Below, piece after piece: positions 22,750 to 35,400 of a stretch of 64,000 nucleotides of DNA. A model generated the notes under the pieces. That model saw nothing but the letters and a program-made list of their open reading frames with translations. It searched no databases and was not told the origin of the DNA. The DNA comes from Theristus sp. LFF4_11 (Eukaryota > Nematoda > Chromadorea > Monhysterida > Xyalidae). Location: NCBI GenBank assembly GCA_030248135.1, contig JASANC010003074.1, positions 182,501 to 246,500 of the forward strand. The letters run 5' to 3'. The position numbers were made by a program, and so were the translations under genes. Position 1 is the first letter of the stretch; each line of letters starts with the position of its first letter.

Positions 22750-24006
22750 CTCGACACGATTTTGCACCGTGAGCTTGAGTGATCACTGATTGCCTGTATT
22801 ATCTTTTCTTCAAGACCTAAAGAATAGCACATATCTCCTGGCGCTTCTTTTTTAAAACGCACGCGCGTGGCATCGGCATGCTCATGCTCATGATCCACTA
22901 GCGCGCGTGCACACGCTCCGGCCCCAACAAAAACTTGTTCAAAACGCAATTGTTCTGACCTCTACCTTCTTGAAAAGGCTTGGCTTAGGTTAGGATTAGG
23001 TTAGGAATAGGTTTGGCTTAGGATTAGGCTTTAGGATTAAGATTTGAATCAAGTCCGTTTTAGTAATGTCCGACAACGCGCGTGTTTTACCTGAAGCGGA
23101 TTTTAGAAAAGAAGGGCAGCCCACATATCTGATCAGTACACAAATGCAACGCAACATGATGTTTTATCCCTGTGTTTTCGCGTGGCATAAAGTATTAAAC
23201 GTCGCATAATCTCGTATGCTATTAACATGCGACATCGCACCTTTTACCACGCGCACCCAACGAAGACGTGAAACATCTGGTTTTCACTGCCCGTTTCCTG
23301 GCTTGGCTTGGCTTGGCTTGCCGTAATAACTGGGAATAATATATTCAAAACAATATTTTATGCCACCGCTTATAAGGATGGCTGGCGAACTGGTCGATCG
23401 CTTTGTGGGTGAAGAAAAAACCACCAATTTCTCGCGTTTCTTTGTTTAAAAATTTTATTGCGATTTTATTATAAAAATTTTTACTGACAAACATACGGAT
23501 GCAAGGTGGAGCATTACCATTGTTCGTTGCAAAAGAGAAGACGCACGATGAAAATAGTAAATAAAGCACAGAAAAGCTGAGTCCACAAAACTTTTGATAT
23601 GATCGATATCGATACAGTCTCAGAGCTCTGAATAGTTTAGCTGAAAAAGGCAATATTCATCAAAAAGCACTTGCCAGCAAATGCAACAAAAAACAAACTG
23701 TGGTTTGGAAACCCATCGTGAAAGATTCGAATTCGACGTTGCATAGACGTTGGAAAACGAGAGTAGAAAACACCAAAAAGACGTTCAGAACAGAGTTGCG
23801 AAACGAAAAAATGACACAAAAACGTTATCAACACAACATGAAAAGAGAACACCAAAATGACAGAAACGAAGAAAAACGAAGCAAAAACAGTTACAGTGAA
23901 ACTAGACATGAACAGGTCAATATCAACCGGATTAACGAGAAGAAAATCGATTCCAAGGAAATGTCAAAACACAAATTGACAAAATATCAATTTCGACACG
24001 AAAAAT
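22750..24006. other. Intergenic, no gene recognised
   Basis: Contains a ggcttaggattagg stretch (about 22,977-23,045) and a ggcttggctt microsatellite (23,297-23,322). The open frames on both strands around 23,640-24,030 have no features of a protein and lie in A-rich DNA. Confidence 0.4.
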
Positions 24007-27000
24007 TCAAAAATCCGCGTCCAATGTGAATACACGATCCTCTGGCTTGCTCATCACACCCGATTTCTGGTATTCGCCGACGCGTTTCTCAAAGAAATTC
24101 GTTTTCCCCTCGAGCGATATGTTCTCCATGAAGTCGAACGGGTTCTCCTTGTTGTAGATCTGCGATAGGGACGACGATAAAGTGGGTATTTTTTGGGTAA
24201 AATATTAGGTAACATTTTTTTGGTATTTTTTGGAAAAATATTTCGATGATTTTTTTCTGGTGAAAAATAGATAAGAAAACACACAATAACGGAAATAGAA
24301 CTAGACAGTGCCAATCGAAACGACGCAACAAAACCAACCTTGTCCAGGTGCAAATCCACCAGCAGGCGATCGGCAACGAACTCGATGTACTGAGCCATCA
24401 GGCGACAATTCATGCCGATCATGTCAACCGGCAGAGCGTCCGTCAGAAACTCCTGAGATTTTTTTGGTTCATTTTCATGTCAAACTGAAAAATCGATGAC
24501 CTAAACATAAAACAAAAGCTCACAACAACAACATTAAAAATTCGGCAATGGAAGCAACAAGCAAAATTAATACAAAAAGCAAAATCAGTGGCAGCACCTG
24601 CTCAATGGTGACCGCATCGCGAATGATCTCGTAGACACGCTCCTTCGACGGTTTCTGCACCAGATGCGAGAACATCAAACAGGCGAAGTTCGTGTGCAAA
24701 CCCTGGTAGATTGAGAAAAGTACGATTATCTTTGTTTTTAAACGAAAAAACGTCTTTTTGTCGGACAACAATAAAACAATTGTATCTTGCATGACATCTC
24801 TGCATAAGTACAGAAAGTACCACTCTCTCACCAGATCTAGAAACCCGGGAGTACCCAAACCAAGCTGCAGCTGGTTTGGTGCAAACAACCCGTAAGCAGT
24901 ATTTCCAAATGCATCTGAATGCAGGCTGTCACATGCCTACAGCGCTGTTTACAACGGCTACGAGGAATTAACATCATGGTTCATTCCCCGTGTAGGGATT
25001 CATCAATATGGCTAAATCTCCATACGGTGAGATAGAAACGTGGCGAAATAAAATCGTGACACCGGAGTGAATGAACGCCGATAGTTTAGCCGGAGACATC
25101 ACATTCTCCAAAGCCCACTCCGTCCAAAAGTGAATCCACACTCTTTTCCACATGTTTCCCGAACGCCGATTTCTCCCTATATCCAGCTATATCGACCTCA
25201 TCACGTGAGATCAACTCGTTGCTGAACGTCAGTCCCGGCATGAGGCCGCGTTTTTTCAGCCAGAAGATCGCCGCGAAGCTGCCGGAGAAGAAGATGCCCT
25301 CGACGGCGGCGAACGCCACGATGCGCTCGCCGAACGGACACGCGTAGTCGCCCGTCCATCGCAGTGCCCAGTCGGCCTTCTTGCGCACGCACGGCAACGT
25401 CTCGACCGCGTTGAACAGGTGATCGCTGGACAAGAAAAAAACTAATTTTTCTAACCATCTTCGGAATAATATGCTATTGAGTGCGGGTTTCGTCAGCAGC
25501 GGCGCATCAGTTGATGACACACCAGCACCCCATCCGTATTCTTGCATCTGATGTTGGCAGAGGCCGACCCCATCATGCCAATTGGTTCATTTGATGGAAT
25601 AATGTGGTTTGAGGTTTTGGTGTCACTGGAATCGCTGTTTTTTTGGAAACGAATTTCGGAGTAGAGTGCTTGTCTCTGACGATGGCACGCTGTGTTAATG
25701 GTGCACATTCACTGGCAAACACACAGGCATATACACACACACTAACATAGACGCTGCTCCAAGATCACATGTTTGTTTGTTTGTTTGTAACTACGCAACA
25801 TTCCTGTGTTAGCAATACATACACACATCGTCTTCGGGCTAGGACTTGATTCAAATTCCAATATATCCCCTCACCGCTCTTTCGGATCTTTCACGTAGGT
25901 GTCAATGAGCAGACTGTACATTTCAGAGTGAATGTTTTCAATGGCCATCTGGAAACCGTAGAAGCAGCGAGCCTCGGTCACTTGCACTTCTTGTGCGAAA
26001 CGTTCGGTCTGAAGAGAGGAAAAAACCGGTTTTTGTGGTTCCGTTCTAATGGGCCTAGGCCTGATACCGTAAGAAACGAAGTGAAGACAATACCAGTGAT
26101 TTGCCCGTAAGTACAGTCGAACTTTAATTATAGGGAATCAGCTGATTGATTGGTGGTCACGTGATGCATGCTTTCTGCGCAGGCATTGCGGTGTTTGGTT
26201 TGCAGAGAATACATGCATCACGATCACCAACCAATCAACTAATTCCCTTTACTTTAAAATTCGACTGTGCAGATATGCATGGTAAGAAATAAAAAACGAT
26301 CAAAAACAACATAAAAATGAGAGAAAATAGCTTTTGCCTCACCAAATTCTCGTTCACAATTCCATCGGATGCCGCAAAGAACGCCAACACGTGCGAGATG
26401 AAGTGTTTCTCAGCATCGTTCAGTTTCTCCCAGTCCACTTCGTCTTTGCTCAGGTCCACCTGAAAATACACTTCTTTGTTATGCTGTTCTTTTAAACGGT
26501 CACAGAACTTCCAATCCAATCACGCTGGATTGGCTACTTCGTAATGGTTACTAATAACCAAATCAGCACGTTCAGTTTCAAATGCGAAGTCCATACTCCA
26601 TACAACCAATGGGTGTGTGGACATTGGAAATGTAGGATAATGTCGCATGTGGGAACGTGTGTGTTCGATGGATAACAAGATTCTATTCCCGTAGCATAAC
26701 AATTGGAAATGAACAAAACTAAAAGACAATGCACTTTAGCAAACATACAAACTAACACACTGGCAGACATATAGGACATCATTCAAACATATATCCTCGC
26801 ACGCATGCTTGCCAGTGTGTTTGCGCTGTGGCGGTGTGTACCACTAACGAAGTGCATGCTTTCAACAGCAAACAGCATCACTTTATACCTCTTCGGCCGT
26901 CCAAAACGATGCCTCAGCTTTCTTGTACATTTGCCAAATGTCGGGAAACTGAATCGGAAAGATCACGAAACGATTCGGATTATCGCGAAGCAGCGGCTCG

Positions 27001-28000
27001 AGTTGTTTGTCGAATTTGGGCTGAAAACATTTCTCAAATCACGCACGCTGATTGGAAAATGCAATTTGGCACGCACGATGCGGAAACTGAGGTTGCATGG
27101 AGGACAGCATTGGGTCTTGAAACGATTTGACGTCATGATTACGAGACAGAAAGAAAACGACTAACACATTTTTTACGATCTATCAACCGCTCCGGGTGTC
27201 TGTCTGCAGTTGAACGATCGTGTCGAGACCAACTGCGCTAGATACCATACTCTACTACCGTATGTTCGTTTGAACATGTCACCATTTTCGCTTAATACAG
27301 AGCACGCGAATGAGGAAAGAAAGTGGAAACAAGTTGCTGAACATAGCTCGCCACAGATAGGCGCTTGAATTGTTGATTCGTTGTTCTTACTGTAATTCTT
27401 ACTGTAACTGAAAGTTTCGCTTGCTGTATTCTGTGAAGAAGTGCCAAGTTTAAAGCAAACCTACTTTACAACTTCCTAGCTTTGGCATAAGTTCAAAAAC
27501 TGAATTCCCATGATTGTTTCTCACCTTTTCATCCTGTGCTGGCTCCGAAGGTGCGGGCCGTTTTGCGGGCGATGGTGAACTGGTGGTCAGCTGTTTGAAC
27601 GCCTTACTTGGGCTCGTGTAGAGTGGCGCCGTTGAGGTTGGCTAAAGTTAGGGCGAAACGTTTTTGGGACAATGTGGTGGTCAACTTTCCCTTTATTTCA
27701 CTTGTTTATTTCATTTATGGTCAACTTGTTTTCAGTGGCACCGAGTAACACTATTTTGGGCCAAAAGGGATCAAGGGATTTTGACTGGGTCCGGGGACCC
27801 GTGAGGGACTGAAGGCTGACACGTTGATTGGCTGCAGAAGACTGACTGGTCTAACCAGCCAATCAGCGAGCGCAATTAAAAATGTCACACTCTTGTGAAT
27901 GGAGAATATATCAGTGGTTTGTCATTCTAAATGCAACAAAACAATTTTGAATACATACCGCAATATTCTCCTGGTTGTTCTGCTTCAGTATACCAGCCAT
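24007..28000 (-). CDS. rnr-2: Ribonucleoside-diphosphate reductase small subunit (R2)
   Basis: Nine phase-consistent exons: 27959-28000, 27525-27641, 26889-27020, 26343-26459, 25875-26008, 25197-25425, 24598-24702, 24339-24452 and 24007-24159, giving 380 aa. R2 carries the diiron-tyrosyl radical cofactor and, with R1, converts ribonucleotides to deoxyribonucleotides in the cytosol. By the mouse R2 pattern the iron ligands are D129, E160, H163, E223, E257 and H260, and the radical tyrosine is Y167 (H-S-E-M-Y). The C-terminal R1-docking peptide F-T-L-D-A-D-F is intact. A variable N-terminal tail (residues 15-53, Ser/Pro-rich) precedes the ferritin-like core, as in other animals. The exon 6 donor is unusual (gtcgat). 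Nothing looks broken, so the gene is probably functional and S-phase expressed, as the family usually is. Confidence 0.97.
26111..26273. mobile_element. TACAGTCGAAC-type MITE, copy 3
   Basis: Begins tacagtcgaactttaattat and ends with the inverse tactttaaaattcgactgtg. Inner repeats are gggaatcagctgattgattg/caaccaatcaactaattccc. It lies in an intron of the R2 gene. Confidence 0.85.
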
Positions 28001-29474
28001 TTTTTTCGGTTCTTTGTGCAACAAATCAATCCAGTTAACTCAACAACCAATCAATAATTTGTGATCTGAAAAGCAAAATTAAAAAAAAACTTATGGACAT
28101 GCAAGTTTGAAAGCAGATTTTGAATTCCATTTCAAAAGATGACCCAAAATTTTCCGCACATCACAATTGTGGTGATGAAAAATAATATAAAATGACGTTG
28201 TTGTTGTAGCGGTGCACGCGGAAAATCGCCGAAATATTCCCGCTCTTCACCGAAACTCCGCCCATCCTCTATTCAACAGAAGTCGATCAACACGCGACCA
28301 ACCAATCAACGATTTTCGCGCGCTTTTCGATAATATGGCCCATCAATAATGATGTGGGTGATGCGTAACACCAAAGGTAGGCAGGCGTCTATGCAAACAG
28401 ACATAAGAGCCATCATATAAAAACAATGGTCAAGATGAATTAGATAACATTGAGACAGGTCATTTTTAAGCGGAATTTTTTTCGCACGATGTAGATGTAG
28501 AAGGTGCATAGTTCAACAGACAAGCTGTGCAAAAAAAGTCAACGGAAACGTGAGTGAGAATACAATGTTTTTTTACCCCCATTGATAGGCTGGGAACTTC
28601 GGAATTGTTGGGTCAGAACAGAAAGTCAGATACTGCCAAAAATATAGCCAAAACTGGGAGGGAATGTCAACCCAGAATTACATGTGAACTTCTTTAAACA
28701 ACCAAACCACCGCGCGACCAAGGTAACATTTTTTATTGTCGTAAATAACGTAAAAATCTGGAACCATAAAAATAATGCAGTAAGCAACCATGAAAGCAAA
28801 CGCTTTGGAAAAAACAACAAAAAAACATTGGTCAGTTTTTTGAACACAACTGATGGTAAGAACTGCGAAACAATCGAACAAACAGAAAAAAACTGTCGGA
28901 ACGACCCGCCTGAAAGAGCAACACATTTTCCAAAAAATCTCTTCAAAAATCAGTCAAGAGACAAAATCAGATCAGAACCGGCTCGATTGTCAGAAACAAG
29001 TAGAAAAAATGGAAGTAGAAACGTATGAAAATACTCGCATTTTAGTCGGAATGACTTGTGAAACAAAATAAATGTAAAACCACATTTTTTAACGCTACAC
29101 AAAAATCCCTGCAGTGTAATGATTTCAGAGTACTAAAGCATTCATTAAATAATACATTCGAACACCGAGTGAAACTAGCTGACTGGCTGCATTGAAGCTT
29201 CACGTTATTTTTGCGTTCAAAATAGATAATATGTTATTCTGCCATAACACACACAAATTGGGAGCACCGAATTCAAACCGCAGCCAATCAAGGCCAGTCG
29301 CACCACAAAAAACAGCGTCAGAACCACACCATAATAATTCAATCATCACAATCCAAAATAATAAAAAAAACATCAATTCTTCACATCCATATGAAACCAC
29401 TCCGAGATCACCCCAGCTGCACAGCGTGTGTGTGTGTTTCCAAGTCTGTTCACAATCTCAATCAGTTCCGTTCA
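28001..29474. other. Intergenic, no gene recognised
   Basis: Separates the 5' end of the R2 gene from the 3' end of multi-HTH gene B. Both strands hold only A/T-rich frames without domain features. Bidirectional aaccaatca/tgattggt words suggest MITE debris near 28,290. Confidence 0.4.
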
Positions 29475-32400
29475 TTATGTCAGCAACGCCTCACTGCTGC
29501 CAGCCGACGACGACGACGGCGCCACAATCATCGACAGCGGCTCCGCCTCCGGCACCATTGGCTCCGCCTCCGGCATCGTTGACTCCGCCTCCGGCATCGT
29601 TGACTCCGCCTCCGCACCGGCCGGTCGACCCGCCCTCGTCGTCGTGACCAGCCGTTTCTTCTGCTCGCCGTAATTACCGCCGCCCGCGCGTTTCCAGTAA
29701 TAGTGGAGAATCTGATAGGAAATGCCGCAGCTGCGCGACGCTTCTGCCATACTTTCGCCGGCCTCGAGACGCCGCAGTCCCGCAGCGATCAGATCGTGCG
29801 AGTATTTCTGTGGTTTCTGAGAACATGGAGAAACGTGTGTATTATCGATTTTTTTGCGGTTCTGCGACTCAGTGCGGGTAGTGCAGACGTACAGTCAATC
29901 TCGCTAATATATGCAACTACCTGATTGGTTGGTCATAGCAACTCTCAGCGCTGATTGGTTAATCATGAGGTGTTCTCAGCGCTGATTAGTTGGTCATCAC
30001 GTCATGTTAGCGTCATGTTGCATATATTTTCCAGACGGACTGTAGAAAGGAAACTACGATATGGTCGAGTAAACATGGCAGCTTTTTTCAGGGTGCAAGG
30101 AGCGCGCGAATTTTGAATGAAAGAAAAAAGACGTTCAGAAACCAAATTGTGTGCCAAATTTGACGCGTTTTTTTAAAACTAATGGATTATCTGCGCTATT
30201 ATGTTCATTCTTTATCCCTTGTACACATGATTGGGAATTATGTTGGTTTTTTGTTGAAAAAGACAACTCCTAGTCTGCGGCTGATCGCGCCTTGATGGAC
30301 TGCCCCATTTATTCGGCCATACTGTAACAACAGAGTATCCCAAGGCAAGGACCAAAATATGATGGGAGAAAACGTGAATGAACAAATAATGTACACTACT
30401 GAGCTAAATTTATCACTGCCTCATGTACACAGACTGCCTCATTTATTCGGCCATACTGTACGTAGTATCAATCAAGATTCAAGATAGCTCAAGTGACTCG
30501 GCGCTAATTAGGGTACTCGGATCTATTTGCCAGTTTGAGTTCCCGCGTTATGCAGTGAAACTGTTTATAGTCGCCCTGGATATTTTGTAGTATTAGCTGT
30601 TTGGTTGCCTGAACATCAGGTTCAAAAAAAGAAATTGGAATGGACATATTTATTCTTTTTTCCAGCTTTGTGATTTCTGTGCGTTTGTTTTGTGTGGGTA
30701 GACAAGCAGTGAGATATTGATAGAAATAAATCTTGTTTGTGATTTATGAGATGAAGACATCAAAAGCAGCAGTCTTCATAGCAAAAAAGTTTATTTTGTT
30801 TCAAAAAACAACGACGGCGACGACGACAGTTGGAAACCTGAATTCGCTGTCAAATAGTAGCTGCTTTAATTTTTTGATTAAGGAAAACGCTTTGTTCTAT
30901 TTGTGTGACGTACATTTTGTAAAAAGCAGACTTGTTTTGCTGTCAATTCCCTTTTCCAGTAACAACGACGGCGGCGACGACAACGTTCGTTGTTCTTTCT
31001 TTGTCAAATTGACAATTCGCTTTGAAAAATGTTTCTGTTGAAACATAATTCCTGTTTTACCTTCAAGGTTTAAATTTAAAGCGACTATTTCTGCAGCATT
31101 TTTTTCCGAAGGGAAACGTCGTCGTCGTCAGTTATCGTCCCTTTTTTCGAACAAAAAAAGAGTTTCTTTACCATGAAATTTGCTGCTTTTGATTTGTCTG
31201 CAACTCCCAAATCATGAACAAGATTTTTCCATTAAAAATCTCACTGTTTGCCCACGCAAAATAAACGCACAGGAAATCACAATACGCAGAAAAAAGAAAA
31301 AAATTCTTTTTTGAACCTGATGTTCAGGCAACCAATCAGCTATTACTACAAAATATCCAGGGCGACTATACCTATCTGAGTCTCGGGAACAAAAGAAAAA
31401 AGAATAGTTTACTGTTAAGAAAATATGAATGGATAAATGTGCAGGAGGAGTGGACTCGTGCTTTATAAAGTCAGTTAGTGGTGGCTGTGTTCCCTGCCCC
31501 AGCGTGCTGGCCTCGGAGTCTGGATTTCCGTGTGCACCCTGCCTGCTGACACTTGAATTAGTGTGTCAAATAAAATTAATAATCAACTGGGCCGCGCACT
31601 TTCGGTGAACATGTCCGGTAAAAACTGATTGGGCAGAAACCTTGATTTAGCCCACAATCAGCGTGCCATTGGTCACATAAGCACTGTTGCGTTTTTCGCC
31701 CATAACTCGTTTCAAGTTTCTGGAACAATCCACGTGCTTGCTGCTAAATGGATCCACTTTAGAATACCTATTCCGCCAACGTGACTCAACTCGCCACCTG
31801 TCGGTGGCCTCAAAAATTGGCGATGCTCAACCGTATTTCAGGTGAACATGCCGGGTAAATTGGGAAAAGTTTTCAACCAGCAATAAACCCCACTCGGCTA
31901 CGCCTCATTGTGTGGGTTATCGCCTCTGCGCAAAGCTGATCAAAAGAAAGACTATGGGCAAGGTTATTCACACGTGCAACATCAACCGAGCAATGCACGA
32001 ACGTAAACAAAAATTTTAGTTTGCCTTTGGTTAGGTCCATCAAGCTTTTTGAGTCCAACACAGTTTGGAATACGAAATTTTTCCATTCACTATTTTACAT
32101 TCAGCATGAGCAATTCCAGCACGCCGATTCCGGAGAAAAAAAAGAATCCGGATTTTGAACTCAAATGTGAGCAGCCACAGCCACAGTGGTTCAATTTCAC
32201 GTCGACTCGACAACAAAAGTGCACACAGCCACAAAAACCAATCAGCAAAACGAACAAACCAGACCAAAATAAATTTAAAATTCGCGCCAAAACCAAGCGA
32301 GCACACACTCACCCTGCTCGCGCGACTATGCACCCTGATTCGTTTGCGCGCGAAATTCAAAATGCTCGCGCTGTTCGCACTATTCGCCGCGTTATCCGAT

Positions 32401-35400
32401 GCTTTCTCACTGTTGTTGCTCATGCTCAAATCAATCGGTGCATTCTGCTGCAAGCTGATTGGTGTGTCCGGCGGTGTGCTGGTCGCTGATTGGTTGACTG
32501 TCATTGGAGTGGTCGGTGTCACCTGGAAACAGCTTGGAATTTGTAAATTCTCAAAGAAAACCAGGAAAATTGTGTGTTTGCGCACGCAAATACATAAATT
32601 GTTGTAATCTGGCAAAAAATCGGAACTTGTTAACAAGTAAAACAGCAAAAGAACAAGTTGCTGTGAGAAGAGATACACATTTACGCCACCAACTTTCACA
32701 TTCAATCAATCACAAAAACTCACCGCGTTCGATCGCGGCGTGCCCGAGTTTGTGCTGCGGCGTCGTCGTCCGCTCGGCCCGGCCCGTTTCCAATAATAAT
32801 GCAACACCTGATACGAAAGACCGGAGTTCCGCGAGGCCTCCGCCAGACTTTCACCAGCCTGCAGGCGTTTAATGGCCGAGTCGATTTGTGACGGCGAATG
32901 ACGTTGCACTTTCTGAATAATTGCAGCGTTTTTAAGCGTTTCTTTCGTGAAAAAAAGGCAATTGAAATACAACAAAGCAGGTTATAAAAACCAGAGTCAA
33001 ACTGAAATCTAGCAGTGGATGTCTCGACTGCCAAATGTCCCAGGAATGCAATACATCTACGTTTGGCAGATTGGTTGGCCTGTCTACGCTCACTGCTTTA
33101 ATCTGAACTTGTTGACCAAGCCAAACGGCGCATACAGGTCGAATTCAAAAGAAACAAACCAAAAATTTGCAAGACAAGGTGTGTTCGATTAAACCAAATG
33201 CTAATGCTGATTGCGTCACGTTGCGTACCCGCACTGTCTTCTGTCCGGAGTACGATTGACGTTCGCGCGTGTTTGCTTTCGCGGGCTTTTGGTGCGAGAA
33301 ATTCGGCGTCTGCTGATTCAGCTGGCTGAGTATCTGGAACAAAATGAAATCAATTGAATACAGAGTTAGACGTCTGCGAACGGATTTGTTGTTCGAACCG
33401 AACTGCATATCCAACATGCTCAGTTGCAAACAGTAGAATCGGAAAGTAATAAAATCCACTAGCACGCAACCAGCAAGATTCTGGCTGACCGGCTGGTTTG
33501 CGAATTGTGTTCAACCATGGTACAGTACAACAAGCAATCAATGAGTAAACAAAATTAATCATAAAAAAACTCGAGAATTCCGTTGTCTGTCTTCCACAGC
33601 TTCGCACAAAAATATCATGACCACTCCTAACCGAGTCTGACGACTGGCAAAATGGTGCGAACATCGGACTGTTATAATCGTTGGCAGGCGAGGTCGGCAG
33701 CACAACAACCGGCGGCTTAGCGTTGGACGCGGTGGGCGGAGACAAGTGCTGCTGGAAAAAGAAGTGGCTGAGAGGTTTGGCTTGACTAAGGATCAGGACA
33801 GGCTCGAAAAAAGTGCCGTGCAGTACCGGGACACGTCACTTTAGGATTTACGCTGGTTTGTACCTGACATACGTAGGGGTGGGTCGGTATAAAAAACGGT
33901 TTTTTTCGGTATAAAAAACGGTATAAAAAACGGGTTTTTATACCAGCGCCAAAAAATGGCCAAAATAAATTACCGATATTTTACCGCGTAAATTTTGGTT
34001 TTTTTCCGGTTTTTATACCGCCGAAGGACCCAAATTTCAATTTTTGAAATCACTCAAAATGCACTGTATTCCGCATATCCATTTCAATTTTCATTTTCGC
34101 CACTTCATAACTTGATGTTCCGGAGAACACAATTCACGCTCTTGGTATAAATAAAGCACCCTGAGACCCGTGTCAAGTGTTGCTGGCAACAGCACGGAAT
34201 CGTTGCTGTCAAACTGCGACAGCACGGATTCGCAGTCCCCGTCGGCAGCGTCAGCTGCTGCCACTGAGAACATTGCTGCGCTTGCATCGGCAAATTGTGT
34301 GGACAGCTCTGATGACGATGGTGACGGCTGCATTGATGATACTCGTGATGATGATGATGAATAGACAAAAATCGGGTGAATTGCTAATATTTATTCAGTC
34401 AAATTTCCTGAAATTTTGTGTCTTTGAACTCGGAAATTGCTCAAAGTTTTGTTGGTGATGTCGTCGTGCTGTTGTACTGATGATAATGACCCGAATCTCC
34501 ATCTGATTTTTTGCTCTTTCAATTTTGTTCTTGGCTCACTTCTTTCGTCTGTGCGGGTTCGTGATTCTTTTTGTCTTTCGGTGATCTTTTATTTAGAAAC
34601 GCGGTGAAATTGTTGTGCAGTTACATATCTCTCGATCGTGTCAGTTCAATTGATTTGCATGTATCACATTCCTTGCTGTTTCAAATATCAATCTGTCTTG
34701 CGTTAGTTTTTTTGTTTTAAACTCTCATCTGATAATTTTTCTGATGCTGCATTCTCTCTAAGCGCCACCGATTCAAATAAAATCAAGATTGGAATACGTT
34801 TCCATTGAAACACATACAGTTTCTGGCTAGAATTGTGGTCTTTTACTCATTATTCAGCGGTTTGCGTAAAATCAGAGTACCAGAAATTGTCGCAATCACA
34901 AGATTCTTCAAATACTGGGTCGGTAAAAAAACCGGGTATAAAGAACCGGACGCGGTATAAAAAAACCGTTTTATATACATGGATTTGAAAAAAACCGTTT
35001 TTTACCACCCCTAGACATACGACAACGTACGTCAGGCGCGAACGAACGCAAATTCAAAAACTAAACGTGACCTGGCGGGTCGGGCCGTATTGCTAGTTTT
35101 TGCACCAAGAACGAGACGTGACGTGACGTGCCGTCCCGTGCCGTGCCGTGCTATATGCGCACACATCAGGTATAAACTGGCCTCTACGTTTGCCATCAAA
35201 AAATAGAAAACGTGCACCAGACCAACCAGTTGTTGCTGCCCGAGCAACGTGGCGGCGGCCGCTGCGGCAGCCAACTGGAACATCATGAAACTGCCTGGTG
35301 CACTGGTCGGCCACTGCAGCAAGTCGGCGTTCAGTTTCGGCCCAGCACCACCACCATTGTTGTCATTTTCACACTCAACAGCAGCACAGTGGACGCTAGT

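Noticed and set aside
23700..24029. Lys/Asn-rich plus-strand frame
   Set aside because: It overlaps the last exon of the R2 gene on the other strand and is low-complexity A-rich sequence.
32049..32607. Plus-strand frames opposite gene B exons
   Set aside because: They are antisense shadows of the exon 32313-32522, whose minus-strand frame has motifs and splice sites.
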